Notes: generated by a model not told the origin, from the sequence alone. 64,000 bases of DNA from Dietzia sp. ANT_WB102 (GCF_008369165.1 NZ_VOBA01000001.1:2225630-2289629); one strand, 5' to 3'; positions 1-9,423 are shown, counted from the stretch's first letter. Program-made: numbers and translations.

Positions 1-1512
1 CCGGACTTCGGGCACATCGAGGATCGCCTTGACCAGGTCCAGGCGCTGGTGCTCACCCACGGGCACGAGGACCATATCGGCGCGATCCCGTTCCTGCTCA
101 AGCTGCGGCCTGACATCCCGGTGATCGGTTCCAAGTTCACCCTCGCCCTCGTTGCCGCCAAGTGCCGGGAGCATCGCATCAAGCCGGTATTCCACGAGGT
201 CGACGAATCGAGCATCAGCAACTTCGGTCCGTTCGATGTTCGCTATTTCGATGTCAACCATTCCATCCCCGAGTGTTTGGGAGTTGTAATCCGCGCCGGG
301 GGCAACTCCGTGATGATGACCGGTGACATCAAGCTCGATCAGCTCCCCACGGACAAGCGCCCCACCGACCTTCCCAAGATGTCGCGGTTCGGTGACGAAG
401 GGATCGACCTACTCCTGGCCGATTCGACGAATGCCACCACGCCGGGCATCAGTCCGTCGGAATCCGGCGTGCGGCCCGCCCTCCAGCGGCTCATCACCGA
501 CGCCCGACAGCTCGTGGTGGTCGCCTGCTTCGCCTCCAACGTGTACCGCGTCCAGTCCGTCGTCGATGCGGCGGCCGCTTGCGGCCGCAAGGTCGCACTG
601 AACGGCAGGTCGATGCTTCGCAATATGGAGATCGCCCTCGAGCTGGGCCTGCTCACCGACCCGTCTCGGGTGATCGTGGACATGGACTCCGCGGCCAAGC
701 TTCCGTCGGAAAAGCTCGTCGTGGTGACCACCGGCACCCAGGGCGAGTCCATGGCTGGACTGTCGCGCATGGCCCGGCGTGAGCACCGGCAGGTCAACCT
801 CTCCGAGGGGGACACGGTGCTCTTCTCCTCATCACTCGTGCCAGGCAACGAGGAAGCGGTCTTCGGTGTGATGAACAGCCTGTCGCAGATGGGTGTCGAG
901 GTCATCACCGGGCGTGAGGCGAACATCCACGTGTCGGGCCACGGTTACTCCGGCGAACTGCTGTTCATTTACAATGCCGTCCGGCCCAAGAACGCCATGC
1001 CAGTGCATGGTGAGTGGCGCCATCTGCGGGCAAATAAGGCTCTCGCAGTATCAACGGGAGTGCCCGAGGAGAATGTCGTCCTCGCGCAGAACGGCGTCGT
1101 CGTCGAGCTCGTCGACGGTAAGGCCACCGCAGTGGGCCAGATCCCCGTCGGCAACCTCTACGTCGATGGTCTCTCCACCGGCGACGTGGGCGACACAGTC
1201 CTCGCCGACCGGACCGCGTTGAGCGAGGACGGGTTTATCGTCGCCACGGTAGTGGTCGATCCACGCACCGGCCGTCCCGTGAGCAAGCCGCAAATCATCG
1301 GCAAGGGCTTCACAGACGAGCCTGGCGCACTCTCGCCTGTCGTCGAGCTCGTGGAAAATGCTCTGTGGGACCTCGCGGGGGAGGGTGAGACCGACCCGTA
1401 CCGGATCGCCCAGGCCGTCCGCCGCACCGTTGGACGCTGGGTATCGGAGAAGTGGCGCCGCAAGCCGATGATCGTGCCCACCGTCATCACCTCCGCCGTA
1501 GCGCAGGTCTGA
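1..1512 (+). CDS. rnj: Ribonuclease J, 5' end outside window
   Basis: The frame is open from the first base, so the start codon lies upstream; about 503 codons are present and some 50 N-terminal residues are missing against the usual family length of about 555. RNase J is a zinc-dependent 5'-3' exoribonuclease and endonuclease in mRNA decay and rRNA maturation. The metallo-beta-lactamase signature HGHEDH is at 58-75, a metal-site segment MMTGDIKLD follows near 310-340, and the late histidine motif MPVHGEWRH, typical of the beta-CASP group, lies near 997-1023. The C-terminal region of RNase J proteins follows to the TGA at 1510. It corresponds to Rv2752c in position. Identification is secure; only the N-terminus is unseen. 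Confidence 0.95.
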   Translation, partial: PDFGHIEDRLDQVQALVLTHGHEDHIGAIPFLLKLRPDIPVIGSKFTLALVAAKCREHRIKPVFHEVDESSISNFGPFDVRYFDVNHSIPECLGVVIRAGGNSVMMTGDIKLDQLPTDKRPTDLPKMSRFGDEGIDLLLADSTNATTPGISPSESGVRPALQRLITDARQLVVVACFASNVYRVQSVVDAAAACGRKVALNGRSMLRNMEIALELGLLTDPSRVIVDMDSAAKLPSEKLVVVTTGTQGESMAGLSRMARREHRQVNLSEGDTVLFSSSLVPGNEEAVFGVMNSLSQMGVEVITGREANIHVSGHGYSGELLFIYNAVRPKNAMPVHGEWRHLRANKALAVSTGVPEENVVLAQNGVVVELVDGKATAVGQIPVGNLYVDGLSTGDVGDTVLADRTALSEDGFIVATVVVDPRTGRPVSKPQIIGKGFTDEPGALSPVVELVENALWDLAGEGETDPYRIAQAVRRTVGRWVSEKWRRKPMIVPTVITSAVAQV

Positions 1513-1517
1513 GTCCA

Positions 1518-2174
1518 TTGAGCCCCCACCGTCCGACCCTCGCACAGCGGGAACGCAGCGCTTTGGTCGAGAGCATGCGCGCCACGGGGCCTGACGCCCC
1601 GACCCTGTGCGAGGGGTGGACGACCCGGGATCTGGCCGCCCATCTCGTCGTGCGTGAGTACCGCCCCGACGCGGCAGCAGGCGTGGTGATCCCGGCGCTG
1701 GCGGACCGAATGGAGCAGTTGCGGCTTCGCGAGGCCGAACGTCCTTGGGAGGATCTGCTCGATGCCATCTCCGGCGGCGCGCCCTGGTACTCACCCCTGC
1801 GATACGCGGATCGCATCGCCAACCTCGCCGAGTACCTCGTGCACCACGAAGACGTGCGCAGGGGGAGCCCGGGATGGGCACCCCGCGATTTCGACGTAGA
1901 CGACCTGGAGCGGATCTGGTCACTGGCCACCACTGTGGCCAAGACCTTCCTGCGCAAGGTTCGTGCACGCGTCGATCTGCGTACCCCGTCTTACGTGGGG
2001 TCGACCAAGATCGCCTCGGTCTCGACGGGCGCGGCGCTCGCCCCGCTGGTCAGCATCACCGCCGATCCTGTCGAGCTCATGCTGTGGACGTTCGGGCGGG
2101 ACGAGGTCAACATTGACATCTCAGGTGCACAGCGGGGGATCGACGCACTCGAGGCGGTCCCGCGGGGATTCTGA
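1518..2174 (+). CDS. TIGR03085-type actinobacterial protein (maleylpyruvate isomerase-like fold)
   Basis: A 218-residue protein starting at TTG 1518, five bases after the rnj stop; a start inside rnj is possible but would overlap a conserved gene. The N-terminal stretch containing [20 protein letters not shown] and a following [10 protein letters not shown] is the hallmark of the TIGR03085 family, which belongs to the mycothiol-dependent maleylpyruvate isomerase/DinB-like four-helix group. Members are widespread in actinobacteria and have no established reaction. The histidine in DLAAHL and a later histidine pair (YLVHHEDVR) could be metal ligands as in the wider fold; that is inference. Probably co-transcribed with rnj. 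Confidence 0.8.
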   Translation: MSPHRPTLAQRERSALVESMRATGPDAPTLCEGWTTRDLAAHLVVREYRPDAAAGVVIPALADRMEQLRLREAERPWEDLLDAISGGAPWYSPLRYADRIANLAEYLVHHEDVRRGSPGWAPRDFDVDDLERIWSLATTVAKTFLRKVRARVDLRTPSYVGSTKIASVSTGAALAPLVSITADPVELMLWTFGRDEVNIDISGAQRGIDALEAVPRGF

Positions 2175-2220
2175 ACCACCCCGACCGTGTGGCTGCTGTT
2201 ACCTGTGTTGCCCGAGACGA

Positions 2221-2226
2221 TAGAGT
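2221..2226 (+). promoter_or_regulatory. Candidate -10 element of ftsK
   Basis: TAGAGT lies seven bases before ATG 2234. This spacing would put the transcript start at or next to the start codon (leaderless mRNA) and favours ATG 2234 over GTG 2225 or GTG 2189. No clear -35 element is seen. Confidence 0.4.
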
Positions 2227-2233
2227 GACGATC

Positions 2234-5080
2234 ATGGCATCCACCTCGAGCACGCGTTCAACCCGTGCCCCCGGCGGCCGACGACCGGCTCCGAAATCGG
2301 GAGCGCAGCGATCGACCCAATCCACCGGGCAGGCGTCGCGGGGTAGCGGATCGCGTCGCGGCGCCGTCGTCTCCACGCCCAAGAAGGGAACCCGAAGCGC
2401 TTCCCGTTCCTCAGCTCCGGCCCCGGAACGCACCTCGGGAGCGTTCGGTGCGGTAGGTCGCGGCCTCCGTGGAGGGTGGTCGGCTGTGGCCAAGGGAGTC
2501 GGCCACGGAGTGCGTGGCCTAGGAGGTGGAGCGGACGACGACAAGGTGGTTCCGCCACACCGCCGTGACGGTCTGGGACTGATCCTCATCGGCATGGCGA
2601 TTGTGTTCGCCGGATCCGTGTGGTTCAGCGCCGCCGGACCAGTCGGGCAGTGGATCGAGACCGGCCTCAGGACGGTCGTCGGAACGCCCGGGGCGCTGCT
2701 GCCTCTCCTGCTTGGCGGGTGGGGCGTGCTCGTCATGGCCCGTGAACCGCGACCGGATGTGCACTCGCGCTGGATGGTCGGGACCACCGTCGCGGCGCTC
2801 GGCGTGCTCGGCCTATGGCACTTGGGCGCCGGGTCACCTACCGACCCCGAGGGTGTCCGCTCCGGCGCCGGAGTGCTCGGCAGAATCGTCGGGGGGACCC
2901 TCGAGGCGGGACTGTCGGTCTTTGTCGCCGGCCCCCTCCTGGTGTTGCTCGTGGCCTTCGGGATCCTGGTGATGGTGGGCCGGCCGGCCCGAGAGATCCC
3001 CGGCCTCGTCCGCGGATTCTTCGGTTGGGACGGCAGCGGGGCGATCGACGACCACGACTACCTCGACCCCGAGGATGCCTGGGACGTCGAGGCGACCACG
3101 GCCTACCCGATCGCGGAGACGACGGCGACGGCGGAGTCCGAAAGAGGCGCTAGTCGCCGCAATTCGCGACGTCGCGTCTCCACATGGTCCGATACCCCCA
3201 CCGCCGGCGAGACCGTGGAGATGCCGCGCCCCTCGCGGACTCCTGCCGAACCGGAAGCGGCTCCGGATCCGGCCGATCTCCCACAGGCCGATCTCGCGCC
3301 GGGTCGGGCACGCCCGAAGAGCACTCCACGCAAGGCCGAGGTCCCCTCCGAGGGCAGCGGGGCGGAGCCGGACACCGAGTCTCCGGCGACCACGCCCTCC
3401 CGGGCGGCCACCGCCCCCGCGCGGGCAACCGCCACCACCTCGGTGGACACCGCCGCGGTTCCGCAGACCAACACTCCGTCAACCCACACCGCCGCGGAGA
3501 GCGACGCGGAGCGGCTCGATTCCCAGACGCAGTTGCTCAGCGGTGTGGACTACGCCCTGCCACCCGTGACCCTGCTCACGGCCGGCGACCCGCCTAAGGC
3601 GCGCAGCGAATCCAACGACCAGATGATCGAGGCCATCCAGGGCGTCCTCGAGCAGTTCAAGATTGACGCGGCCGTGACAGGATTCACCCGCGGTCCGACC
3701 GTGACCCGGTACGAGGTCGAACTGGGGCCCGGCGTAAAGGTCGAGAAGATCACCGCCCTGCACCGCAATATCGCGTACGCGGTCGCCACGGACAACGTGC
3801 GTCTGCTCGCACCGATCCCCGGCAAGTCTGCCGTCGGCATCGAGGTGCCGAACCTCGACCGCGAACTGGTGCGACTGGCCGACGTGCTGACCGACCCCAA
3901 GACCGCGAGTAAGCACAACCCGATGCTCATCGGGTTGGGCAAGGATATCGAGGGCGACTTCGTCACCGCAGACCTGGCCAAGATGCCGCACCTGCTGGTT
4001 GCCGGGTCGACCGGCTCGGGCAAGTCGAGCTTCGTCAACTCGATGCTGGTCTCCCTGCTCACGAGGGCGACTCCGGACGAGGTCCGCCTGATCCTCATCG
4101 ACCCCAAGATGGTGGAACTCACGCCGTACGAGGGTATCCCGCACCTCATCACGCCGATCATCACGCAGCCAAAGAAGGCCGCGGCGGCGCTGGCGTGGCT
4201 CGTCGAGGAGATGGAGCAGCGTTACCAGGACATGAAGTCCACTCGCGTGCGTCACATCACCGACTTCAACGACCGTGTGAAGTCGGGTGTCATCACCACG
4301 CCACCCGGCAGTGAACGGGTCTACCGCCCGTACCCGTACATCGTCGCGGTGGTGGACGAGTTGGCGGACCTGATGATGACTGCACCGCGCGACATCGAAG
4401 ATGCGATCGTTCGGATCACCCAGAAGGCGCGCGCTGCCGGCATCCACCTCGTCCTGGCCACGCAGCGCCCGTCGGTCGACGTGGTGACCGGTCTCATCAA
4501 GACCAATGTCCCGTCGCGTCTGGCGTTCGCAACCTCCTCGCTCACCGACTCCCGGGTCATCCTGGACCAGGCCGGGGCCGAGAAGCTCATCGGGATGGGA
4601 GACGGGCTGTTCATCCCGATGGGGGCCTCACGCCCAATCCGCATGCAAGGCGCCTTCATCACCGATGAGGAGATCCACGAGGTCGTCGATTACGCCAAGA
4701 ACCAGGCCGAGCCCGAGTACGACGAGTCGATCACGGCGGACAAGGACGGCGGCAAGAAGGACATCGACGCCGACATCGGCGACGACCTCGACGACCTGCT
4801 CGCTGCCGTGGAGCTTGTGGTTTCCAGCCAGTTCGGTTCGACCTCGATGCTCCAGCGCAAGCTCCGCGTCGGCTTCGCTAAGGCCGGTCGACTCATGGAC
4901 CTCATGGAATCGCGAGACATCGTGGGACCCTCCGAGGGCTCGAAGGCCCGCGACGTCCTGGTCAAGCCGGAGGAACTTCCCTCGGTGCTCTGGATGATCA
5001 AGGGCGGGACCCCGCCGGAAGAAGAGCCGGGCGACGATCCTGCGGAACTACAGACCCAGGCCGAGACTTCGGTGGGCTGA
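2234..5080 (+). CDS. ftsK: DNA translocase FtsK
   Basis: A 948-residue DNA translocase that couples septum closure to chromosome segregation and XerCD recombination. An N-terminal basic Ser/Arg/Ala-rich tail is followed by about four membrane segments (roughly residues 115-265), a long Pro/Ala/Thr/Glu-rich linker to about residue 450, then the RecA-like motor. Walker A GSTGSGKS is at residues 591-598 and the Walker B aspartate (LILIDPKM) is D623. The C-terminal winged-helix gamma domain, which reads the polar DNA motifs, is intact ([14 protein letters not shown] onward). Start chosen at ATG 2234 from the -10 spacing; GTG 2225 and GTG 2189 are in frame. It ends three bases before the convergent YCII gene. 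Confidence 0.96.
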   Translation: MASTSSTRSTRAPGGRRPAPKSGAQRSTQSTGQASRGSGSRRGAVVSTPKKGTRSASRSSAPAPERTSGAFGAVGRGLRGGWSAVAKGVGHGVRGLGGGADDDKVVPPHRRDGLGLILIGMAIVFAGSVWFSAAGPVGQWIETGLRTVVGTPGALLPLLLGGWGVLVMAREPRPDVHSRWMVGTTVAALGVLGLWHLGAGSPTDPEGVRSGAGVLGRIVGGTLEAGLSVFVAGPLLVLLVAFGILVMVGRPAREIPGLVRGFFGWDGSGAIDDHDYLDPEDAWDVEATTAYPIAETTATAESERGASRRNSRRRVSTWSDTPTAGETVEMPRPSRTPAEPEAAPDPADLPQADLAPGRARPKSTPRKAEVPSEGSGAEPDTESPATTPSRAATAPARATATTSVDTAAVPQTNTPSTHTAAESDAERLDSQTQLLSGVDYALPPVTLLTAGDPPKARSESNDQMIEAIQGVLEQFKIDAAVTGFTRGPTVTRYEVELGPGVKVEKITALHRNIAYAVATDNVRLLAPIPGKSAVGIEVPNLDRELVRLADVLTDPKTASKHNPMLIGLGKDIEGDFVTADLAKMPHLLVAGSTGSGKSSFVNSMLVSLLTRATPDEVRLILIDPKMVELTPYEGIPHLITPIITQPKKAAAALAWLVEEMEQRYQDMKSTRVRHITDFNDRVKSGVITTPPGSERVYRPYPYIVAVVDELADLMMTAPRDIEDAIVRITQKARAAGIHLVLATQRPSVDVVTGLIKTNVPSRLAFATSSLTDSRVILDQAGAEKLIGMGDGLFIPMGASRPIRMQGAFITDEEIHEVVDYAKNQAEPEYDESITADKDGGKKDIDADIGDDLDDLLAAVELVVSSQFGSTSMLQRKLRVGFAKAGRLMDLMESRDIVGPSEGSKARDVLVKPEELPSVLWMIKGGTPPEEEPGDDPAELQTQAETSVG

Positions 5081-5083
5081 CGG

Positions 5084-5365
5084 TCAGGAGAGGGCGCCGA
5101 AAACCGGAGACCATTCCCGGACCGTGATCTTTGAGACCATTCCGCGCAGACAGTGGGGGTCGTCGTTGACGAGCGATCGCGCGGCCTCGCGGTCGTCGGC
5201 TTCTACGAGTAGCAACGCCCCGGACCCGTCGACGAACGGTCCGACCGACCTGATGGAACCATCCTCGACACGGCGGACCAGCCACTCGCGGTGGGCGGGT
5301 TTGTTGGCCTCGCGCTGTACGGTCTGGGTGGCCTCGTAACGGTAGGTGACTGCGAAGAGCGGCAT
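5084..5365 (-). CDS. YCII-related (YciI-like) small protein
   Basis: A 93-residue protein with the ferredoxin-like YCII fold: MPLFAVTYRY at the start, then the REWLVRRVEDGSIRSVGPF segment with the family's conserved glycine-proline, and an RSLVNDDPHCLRG section near the C-terminus that holds the usual DP(F/H) motif. YciI-like proteins are small dimeric barrels; the reaction is unknown for most and the fold is shared with muconolactone isomerase-like enzymes. It is convergent with ftsK and divergent from pgsA, with a 78-base gap to the latter. No partner is suggested by the context. Confidence 0.75.
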   Translation of the reverse strand: MPLFAVTYRYEATQTVQREANKPAHREWLVRRVEDGSIRSVGPFVDGSGALLLVEADDREAARSLVNDDPHCLRGMVSKITVREWSPVFGALS

Positions 5366-5431
5366 CGTTGTTCTCCCAGGGCGTCAGTGTTGGGGGTGCG
5401 TCGCAATCAAGGGTATTACCGCCCGCCTCGC

Positions 5432-5437
5432 TAAGGT
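5432..5437 (+). promoter_or_regulatory. Candidate -10 element of pgsA
   Basis: TAAGGT with six bases to GTG 5444. The spacing fits a leaderless transcript beginning at the GTG. Confidence 0.45.
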
Positions 5438-5443
5438 GAGGGG

Positions 5444-6031
5444 GTGACTGCCTCCACGCGCGAAGACGGACGTCCCACCGACCAGGTCCCTGTACTCAAC
5501 ATCGCGAACATACTCACGGTGCTGCGGATACTGCTGGTGCCCGTCTTCGTGGTGCTGTTCTTCGTCGCCGATGCCCAGGAGCCGTGGTGGCGGGTAGGTG
5601 CATTCACCATCTTCGCGGTGGCGATGTTCACTGACTATGTCGACGGCTACTTGGCACGCAAGCTGGGTTTGGTGACGGATTTCGGAAAAATCGCCGACCC
5701 AATCGCTGATAAGGCGCTCATTTCCGCCGCCCTGATTTCGCTCTCCCTGGTGGGCGAGCTGTACTGGTGGATCACCGTGGTGATCCTGGTCCGCGAGGTG
5801 GGCATCACGCTGTGGCGATTGTTCGGCGTGGACTACGTGGTGGCCGCGAGCAGGGGCGGCAAGCTCAAGACTCTTACGCAGACGGTCGGCGCGGGGATGC
5901 TCATCCTCCCTCTGCCGCACTGGGTGTGGCCGGTGGAGTGGGTCGTGGTCGGGACGGCCGTCGTGCTCACCGTCTACACGGGAATCGACTATCTGGCCAA
6001 GGCACGTCAGGCCGCTCGCACCGGAGCTTGA
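5444..6031 (+). CDS. pgsA: CDP-diacylglycerol--glycerol-3-phosphate 3-phosphatidyltransferase
   Basis: A 195-residue integral membrane enzyme making phosphatidylglycerophosphate, precursor of phosphatidylglycerol and cardiolipin. The CDP-alcohol phosphotransferase signature D-x2-DG-x2-AR-x8-G-x3-D-x3-D is complete: D64, D67-G68, A71-R72, G81, D85 and D89. Several hydrophobic helices surround it. GTG 5444 is the start; a -10 element six bases upstream suggests leaderless transcription. Position between ftsK and cinA-clgR matches pgsA3 (Rv2746c) rather than the phosphatidylinositol-phosphate synthase, which is a separate gene at 49688. Confidence 0.92.
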   Translation: MTASTREDGRPTDQVPVLNIANILTVLRILLVPVFVVLFFVADAQEPWWRVGAFTIFAVAMFTDYVDGYLARKLGLVTDFGKIADPIADKALISAALISLSLVGELYWWITVVILVREVGITLWRLFGVDYVVAASRGGKLKTLTQTVGAGMLILPLPHWVWPVEWVVVGTAVVLTVYTGIDYLAKARQAARTGA

Positions 6032-6036
6032 TCACT

Positions 6037-6540
6037 GTGGCCTCCTACGACCTGCCGTCGCCACAGGCACTCGCCGCCGTCACCGCGCTGCGAAATCGCG
6101 GGTGGACCATCGCCACCGCCGAATCCCTCACCGCCGGGCTGCTCGCGGCGACGATCGCCGATGTCCCGGGAGCGAGCGCCGTCCTGCGTGGCGGATTGAT
6201 TGTCTACTCCACGCATCTCAAACACGATCTCGCAGGCGTGCCGTCTAAGGTCCTCGAGCGGCACGGGGCTGTGTCCGCGGAGACTGCCCGCGCGTTGGCG
6301 CTGGGGGCGGCACAGCGTTGCGACGCCGACGTAGGTGTGGGCCTGACGGGCGTGGCGGGACCGGAGCCACAGGAGGGCAGGCCGGTGGGGACCGTTCACG
6401 TGGGCTTGTCGGTGCCCGGCCGGGAACCGTGGTCAGTGACACTGTCGTTGGCCGGCGACCGTAGCCGAGTCCGCCACTCGGCGTGTGATGCGGCGTTGCA
6501 GCTCATCGTCGCGTCGGCGACTGGGGAGGGGACTCGATGA
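6037..6540 (+). CDS. cinA: CinA C-terminal domain protein (nicotinamide-nucleotide amidase)
   Basis: A 167-residue stand-alone CinA/PncC domain, which deamidates nicotinamide mononucleotide in NAD recycling. The family motifs are present: [21 protein letters not shown] near the start, GGLIVYST, and the central [25 protein letters not shown] stretch. The N-terminal MoaB-like domain of full-length CinA is absent, as usual for the short form. GTG 6037 is preferred (five bases after the pgsA stop, GGAG about ten bases upstream); TTG 6028 is the alternative. Its end overlaps the clgR start by ATGA, so the two are probably translationally coupled. Confidence 0.88.
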   Translation: MASYDLPSPQALAAVTALRNRGWTIATAESLTAGLLAATIADVPGASAVLRGGLIVYSTHLKHDLAGVPSKVLERHGAVSAETARALALGAAQRCDADVGVGLTGVAGPEPQEGRPVGTVHVGLSVPGREPWSVTLSLAGDRSRVRHSACDAALQLIVASATGEGTR

Positions 6541-6899
6541 CGACGACGGGAACGAATCCGGGAGGCGATGCGTTGTACGGGATGATGCCGAACATCCAGA
6601 TGACCACCCTGCCCAGACCGGACCAGCCCGGCGGTGCCCCGCTGCTGCGCGAGACGCTCGGGACCGTCCTGCGCGGACTGCGCGGGGAATCCGGTCGGAC
6701 CCTGCGGGACGTAGCTGACGCCGCCCGTGTGAGTCCCGGGTACCTCTCGGAGATTGAGCGTGGTCGCAAGGAGGCCTCAAGTGAGTTGCTCGCGTCGATC
6801 TCGGGAGCGCTCGATGTCTCGCTTGGGGAGATCCTCATCCGCGCGGCGCTCGAGGTCTCCCCGCCCGGCACGTTCACCGAACCGGTTCTCGCGGCCTGA
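6537..6899 (+). CDS. clgR: Clp-protease and stress regulator ClgR (XRE family)
   Basis: A 120-residue activator of clp genes and, in mycobacteria, of the pspA locus. The helix-turn-helix spans about residues 54-78 ([20 protein letters not shown], then the IERGRKE recognition end). The last residues are ...PVLAA; in Corynebacterium and Streptomyces a C-terminal Ala-Ala marks ClgR for ClpP-dependent turnover, so the same control is likely here (inference from family knowledge). The N-terminus is about 30 residues longer than in M. tuberculosis, so an internal start (for instance ATG 6582 or 6585) is possible. Start overlaps cinA by ATGA; pspA follows 95 bases downstream. Confidence 0.92.
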   Translation: MTTTGTNPGGDALYGMMPNIQMTTLPRPDQPGGAPLLRETLGTVLRGLRGESGRTLRDVADAARVSPGYLSEIERGRKEASSELLASISGALDVSLGEILIRAALEVSPPGTFTEPVLAA

Positions 6900-6911
6900 C
6901 CATGCAGCATC

Positions 6912-6936
6912 ACGCCCGGTGGTGGTACACGGGCGT
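6912..6936 (+). promoter_or_regulatory. Inverted repeat between clgR and pspA
   Basis: ACGCCCG (6912-6918) and CGGGCGT (6930-6936) form a perfect 7-base dyad around 11 bases, 12 bases after the clgR stop and 58 before pspA. It could be a weak terminator for clgR or a binding site for the pspA promoter region; the sequence does not decide between them. Confidence 0.35.
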
Positions 6937-6994
6937 TGTTCGGTACCGTTGAACAGACCCGTCGTCCGAATCGGCAGAAGGACACTACGCAGCG

Positions 6995-7828
6995 ATGGCC
7001 AATCCGTTTACGAAGGCATGGCGCTACCTCATGGCGTTGTTCGATTCGAAGATCGACGAGAAAGCTGATCCCAAGGTCCAGATCCAGCAGGCGATCGCCG
7101 ACGCTCAGCGCCAGCACCAGCAGCTCTCGCAACAGGCAGCCGCGGTCATCGGTAACCAGCGCCAGCTGGAGATGAAGCTCAACCGACAACTCGCGGAGAT
7201 CGAGAAGCTTCAGGGCTCAACCCGCCAGGCGCTGCAGATGTCGGAGCAGGCACGCCAGAACGGCGACGCCGCGAAGGCCACAGAATACGAGAACGCCGCC
7301 GAGGCGTTCGCGGCCCAGCTCGTCACCGCCGAGCAGAGCGTGGAGGACCTCAAGGGTCTGCACGATCAGTCACTCCAGGCCGCAGCCCAGGCGAAGAAGG
7401 CCGTCGAGCAGAACGCGATGGTCCTCCAGCAGCGGGTGGCCGAGCGCACCAAGCTACTCAGCCAGCTGGAGCAGGCCAAGATGCAGGAGCAGGTCAGCGC
7501 CTCCCTGCAGTCGATGTCGGAGCTGTCCTCGGGCGGGAACACCCCGAGCTTGGATCAGGTCCGCGACAAGATCGAACGGCGTTACGCCAACGCACTCGGC
7601 TCGGCGGAGCTCGCCCAGAACTCCGTGCAGGGTCGGATGGTCGAGGTAGAGCAGGCGTCCACGCAGATGGCCGGCCACAGCCGCCTGGAGCAGATTCGTG
7701 CATCGATGCAGGCCGAGGGCGGGCAGCTTGGGTCCGGCGCTGGTAACGCCGGGCAGCTCGGCCAGGGTCAGGGCCAGCCGCAGTCGGCCCCGTCGACGCA
7801 GCAGCAGGCACAGACCGAACAGCAGTGA
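6995..7828 (+). CDS. pspA: PspA/IM30 family envelope-stress protein (35 kDa antigen type)
   Basis: A 277-residue coiled-coil protein of the phage-shock/ESCRT-III group that binds stressed cytoplasmic membrane. It opens with an amphipathic helix ([20 protein letters not shown]) and then runs as long heptad-rich helices with many Gln, Ala and Glu residues to about residue 230. A Gly/Gln/Ser-rich tail closes it, as in mycobacterial Rv2744c. clgR lies directly upstream, matching the clgR-pspA pairing of mycobacteria. The genes for the membrane partner and its neighbour (Rv2743c and Rv2742c in M. tuberculosis) are not between pspA and the DUF3046 gene. A strong hairpin follows the stop. Confidence 0.92.
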   Translation: MANPFTKAWRYLMALFDSKIDEKADPKVQIQQAIADAQRQHQQLSQQAAAVIGNQRQLEMKLNRQLAEIEKLQGSTRQALQMSEQARQNGDAAKATEYENAAEAFAAQLVTAEQSVEDLKGLHDQSLQAAAQAKKAVEQNAMVLQQRVAERTKLLSQLEQAKMQEQVSASLQSMSELSSGGNTPSLDQVRDKIERRYANALGSAELAQNSVQGRMVEVEQASTQMAGHSRLEQIRASMQAEGGQLGSGAGNAGQLGQGQGQPQSAPSTQQQAQTEQQ

Positions 7829-7838
7829 TTTCGCAGCC

Positions 7839-7870
7839 ACGGGCCGTCGGCGACCACGCCGGCGGCCCGT
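7839..7870 (+). terminator. Hairpin terminator after pspA
   Basis: A 14-bp stem with one G-T pair (7839-7852 with 7857-7870) closes on a four-base loop, 11 bases after the pspA stop. There is no T-run, which is common for actinobacterial terminators. It separates pspA from the DUF3046/recA region. Confidence 0.75.
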
Positions 7871-7895
7871 CGTCATCGGCGGGGGAGGGTAAGAC

Positions 7896-8090
7896 GTGAC
7901 TCTGACCGAATTCCGCGCACGCACCGCGGAGGCGTTCGGTGACCTCCGCGCCGACCACCTGATCAGGTCGCATCATCTCGCGGAGTGCGGCGGGCGAACC
8001 GCGCACGAGGCCATCGATGCGGGCTTGTCTGTCAAGCAGGTCTGGTTGGCTCTGTGCGTCGAATTCGACGTGCCCGAACAACTGCGCTAA
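7896..8090 (+). CDS. DUF3046 family small protein
   Basis: A 64-residue protein from GTG 7896 with the DUF3046 pattern: MTLTEFRARTAEAFG at the start, a central HHLAECGGRTAHEAIDAGL and the ending VWLALCVEFDVPEQLR. The family is restricted to actinobacteria and nearly always sits just upstream of recA (Rv2738c). Function unknown. It lies 67 bases after pspA, behind a terminator, so it has its own promoter or is read with recA. Confidence 0.88.
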   Translation: MTLTEFRARTAEAFGDLRADHLIRSHHLAECGGRTAHEAIDAGLSVKQVWLALCVEFDVPEQLR

Positions 8091-8112
8091 CCAAAGGTGT
8101 GCAGCGTGTCGG

Positions 8113-8141
8113 TCGACTTCGAACACCCGTTCGCCTACACT
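8113..8141 (+). promoter_or_regulatory. recA promoter with LexA (SOS) box in the spacer
   Basis: TCGACT (8113-8118) and TACACT (8136-8141) form -35 and -10 elements with a 17-base spacer. The spacer holds TCGAAC-ACCC-GTTCGC (8119-8134), matching 11 of 12 bases of the actinobacterial LexA consensus TCGAAC-N4-GTTCGA. LexA bound here would cover the promoter. The leader to ATG 8317 is about 170 bases. Confidence 0.85.
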
Positions 8142-8207
8142 CGGTGCCATGTGATGGCGTGGCGAACCGTCCACAGGAAGCGCTCCCTCCACAGGGAAAC
8201 GGTCACT

Positions 8208-8242
8208 GGGCCCGGGAAAAGCTTTCGTGTCGTACCCGGCCC
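8208..8242 (+). other. Hairpin in the recA leader
   Basis: GGGCCCGGG (8208-8216) can pair with CCCGGCCC (8235-8242) with one bulged base; the loop contains the palindrome AAAGCTTT. It lies in the long leader between the recA promoter and start codon. Any role is unknown. Confidence 0.35.
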
Positions 8243-8316
8243 GTAACGTCCGCAACTGAATCACCACCCAGACCGATCGGCCTGACGCCGGGGGTCGCGC
8301 ACGAACGGAGAGCACC

Positions 8317-9423
8317 ATGGCACCCAAGACCACTACCAAGTCAGGGACCAAGACGGGCGTGGCCCAGAACCGCGAGCAGGCGCTGGAACTGGCGTTGGCA
8401 CAGATTGACAAGGCTTACGGCAAGGGTTCAGTCATGCGGCTGGGTGACGACAACCGGCCGCCGGTCCAGGTCATCCCCACTGGAGCGCTGTCGCTGGATG
8501 TGGCTCTGGGCGTGGGCGGGTTCCCCCGTGGGCGTGTCGTGGAGGTCTACGGCCCGGAGTCATCGGGTAAGACCACAGTCGCGCTGCACGCTGTGGCCAA
8601 CGCCCAGGCGGCTGGCGGGATCGCGGCGTTCATCGACGCGGAGCACGCCCTGGATCCCGAATACGCGGGCAAACTCGGTGTGGACACGGATAATCTCATC
8701 GTCTCGCAGCCGGACACGGGTGAGCAGGCGCTGGAGATCGCGGACATGCTGGTCCGGTCCGGGTCGATCGACATCCTGGTCATCGACTCCGTGGCAGCGC
8801 TTGTGCCACGCGCTGAGATCGAAGGCGAGATGGGCGACAGTCACGTCGGCCTGCAGGCGCGTCTCATGAGCCAGGCCTTGCGCAAGATGACCGGCGCACT
8901 GCACAACACCGGAACCACTGCGATCTTCATCAACCAGCTGCGCGAGAAGATCGGCGTGATGTTCGGTTCGCCGGAGACCACCACCGGCGGTAAGGCACTG
9001 AAATTCTACGCGTCGGTACGTCTGGACGTGCGCCGTATCGAAACCCTCAAGGACGGTGCCGATGCGGTCGGTAACCGCACCAAGGTGAAGGTGGTCAAGA
9101 ACAAGGTGGCCCCCCCGTTCAAGATCGCGGAGTTCGACATCCTCTACGGCGAGGGGATCAGCCGCGAGGGTTCGCTTATCGACATGGGTGTGGACAATGG
9201 CTTCATCAAGAAGTCGGGTTCCTGGTTCACCTACGGGCAGGACCAGCTGGGACAGGGCAAGGAGAACGCCCGCCGGTACCTCAAGGAGAACCCATCGGTG
9301 CGGGACGAGATCGAGCGCAAGATCCTTGACAAACTCAAGATCGGCGCCGGGGCGGAAATTGCCGAGATTGAGGCGGAGTCCGACGAGGACGCGCCGATCG
9401 ACGTGGTGCCCGTCGAGTTCTGA
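8317..9423 (+). CDS. recA: Recombinase RecA
   Basis: A 368-residue RecA, the strand-exchange ATPase and LexA co-protease. Walker A GPESSGKT is at residues 79-86 and the catalytic glutamate ([10 protein letters not shown]) at about E109; the L1/L2 regions and the acidic C-terminus ([15 protein letters not shown]) are normal. There is no intein, unlike M. tuberculosis RecA. ATG 8317 follows a GGAG four bases upstream. Expression is probably LexA-controlled from the promoter at 8113-8141. The stop overlaps the recX start by one base (TGATG). Confidence 0.98.
   Translation: MAPKTTTKSGTKTGVAQNREQALELALAQIDKAYGKGSVMRLGDDNRPPVQVIPTGALSLDVALGVGGFPRGRVVEVYGPESSGKTTVALHAVANAQAAGGIAAFIDAEHALDPEYAGKLGVDTDNLIVSQPDTGEQALEIADMLVRSGSIDILVIDSVAALVPRAEIEGEMGDSHVGLQARLMSQALRKMTGALHNTGTTAIFINQLREKIGVMFGSPETTTGGKALKFYASVRLDVRRIETLKDGADAVGNRTKVKVVKNKVAPPFKIAEFDILYGEGISREGSLIDMGVDNGFIKKSGSWFTYGQDQLGQGKENARRYLKENPSVRDEIERKILDKLKIGAGAEIAEIEAESDEDAPIDVVPVEF

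Noticed and set aside
3479-4447. 322-codon open frame opposite ftsK
   Set aside because: Lies over the conserved FtsK motor; histidine- and aspartate-rich composition is the mirror of that sequence.
6518-6531. GTCGC-N4-GCGAC inside cinA as a ClgR site for clgR autoregulation
   Set aside because: Spacing differs from the CGC-N5-GCG pattern, and the site lies in coding sequence; too short to call.
8317-9423. Intein in recA, as in M. tuberculosis
   Set aside because: The coding sequence is continuous through all RecA motifs at normal length.
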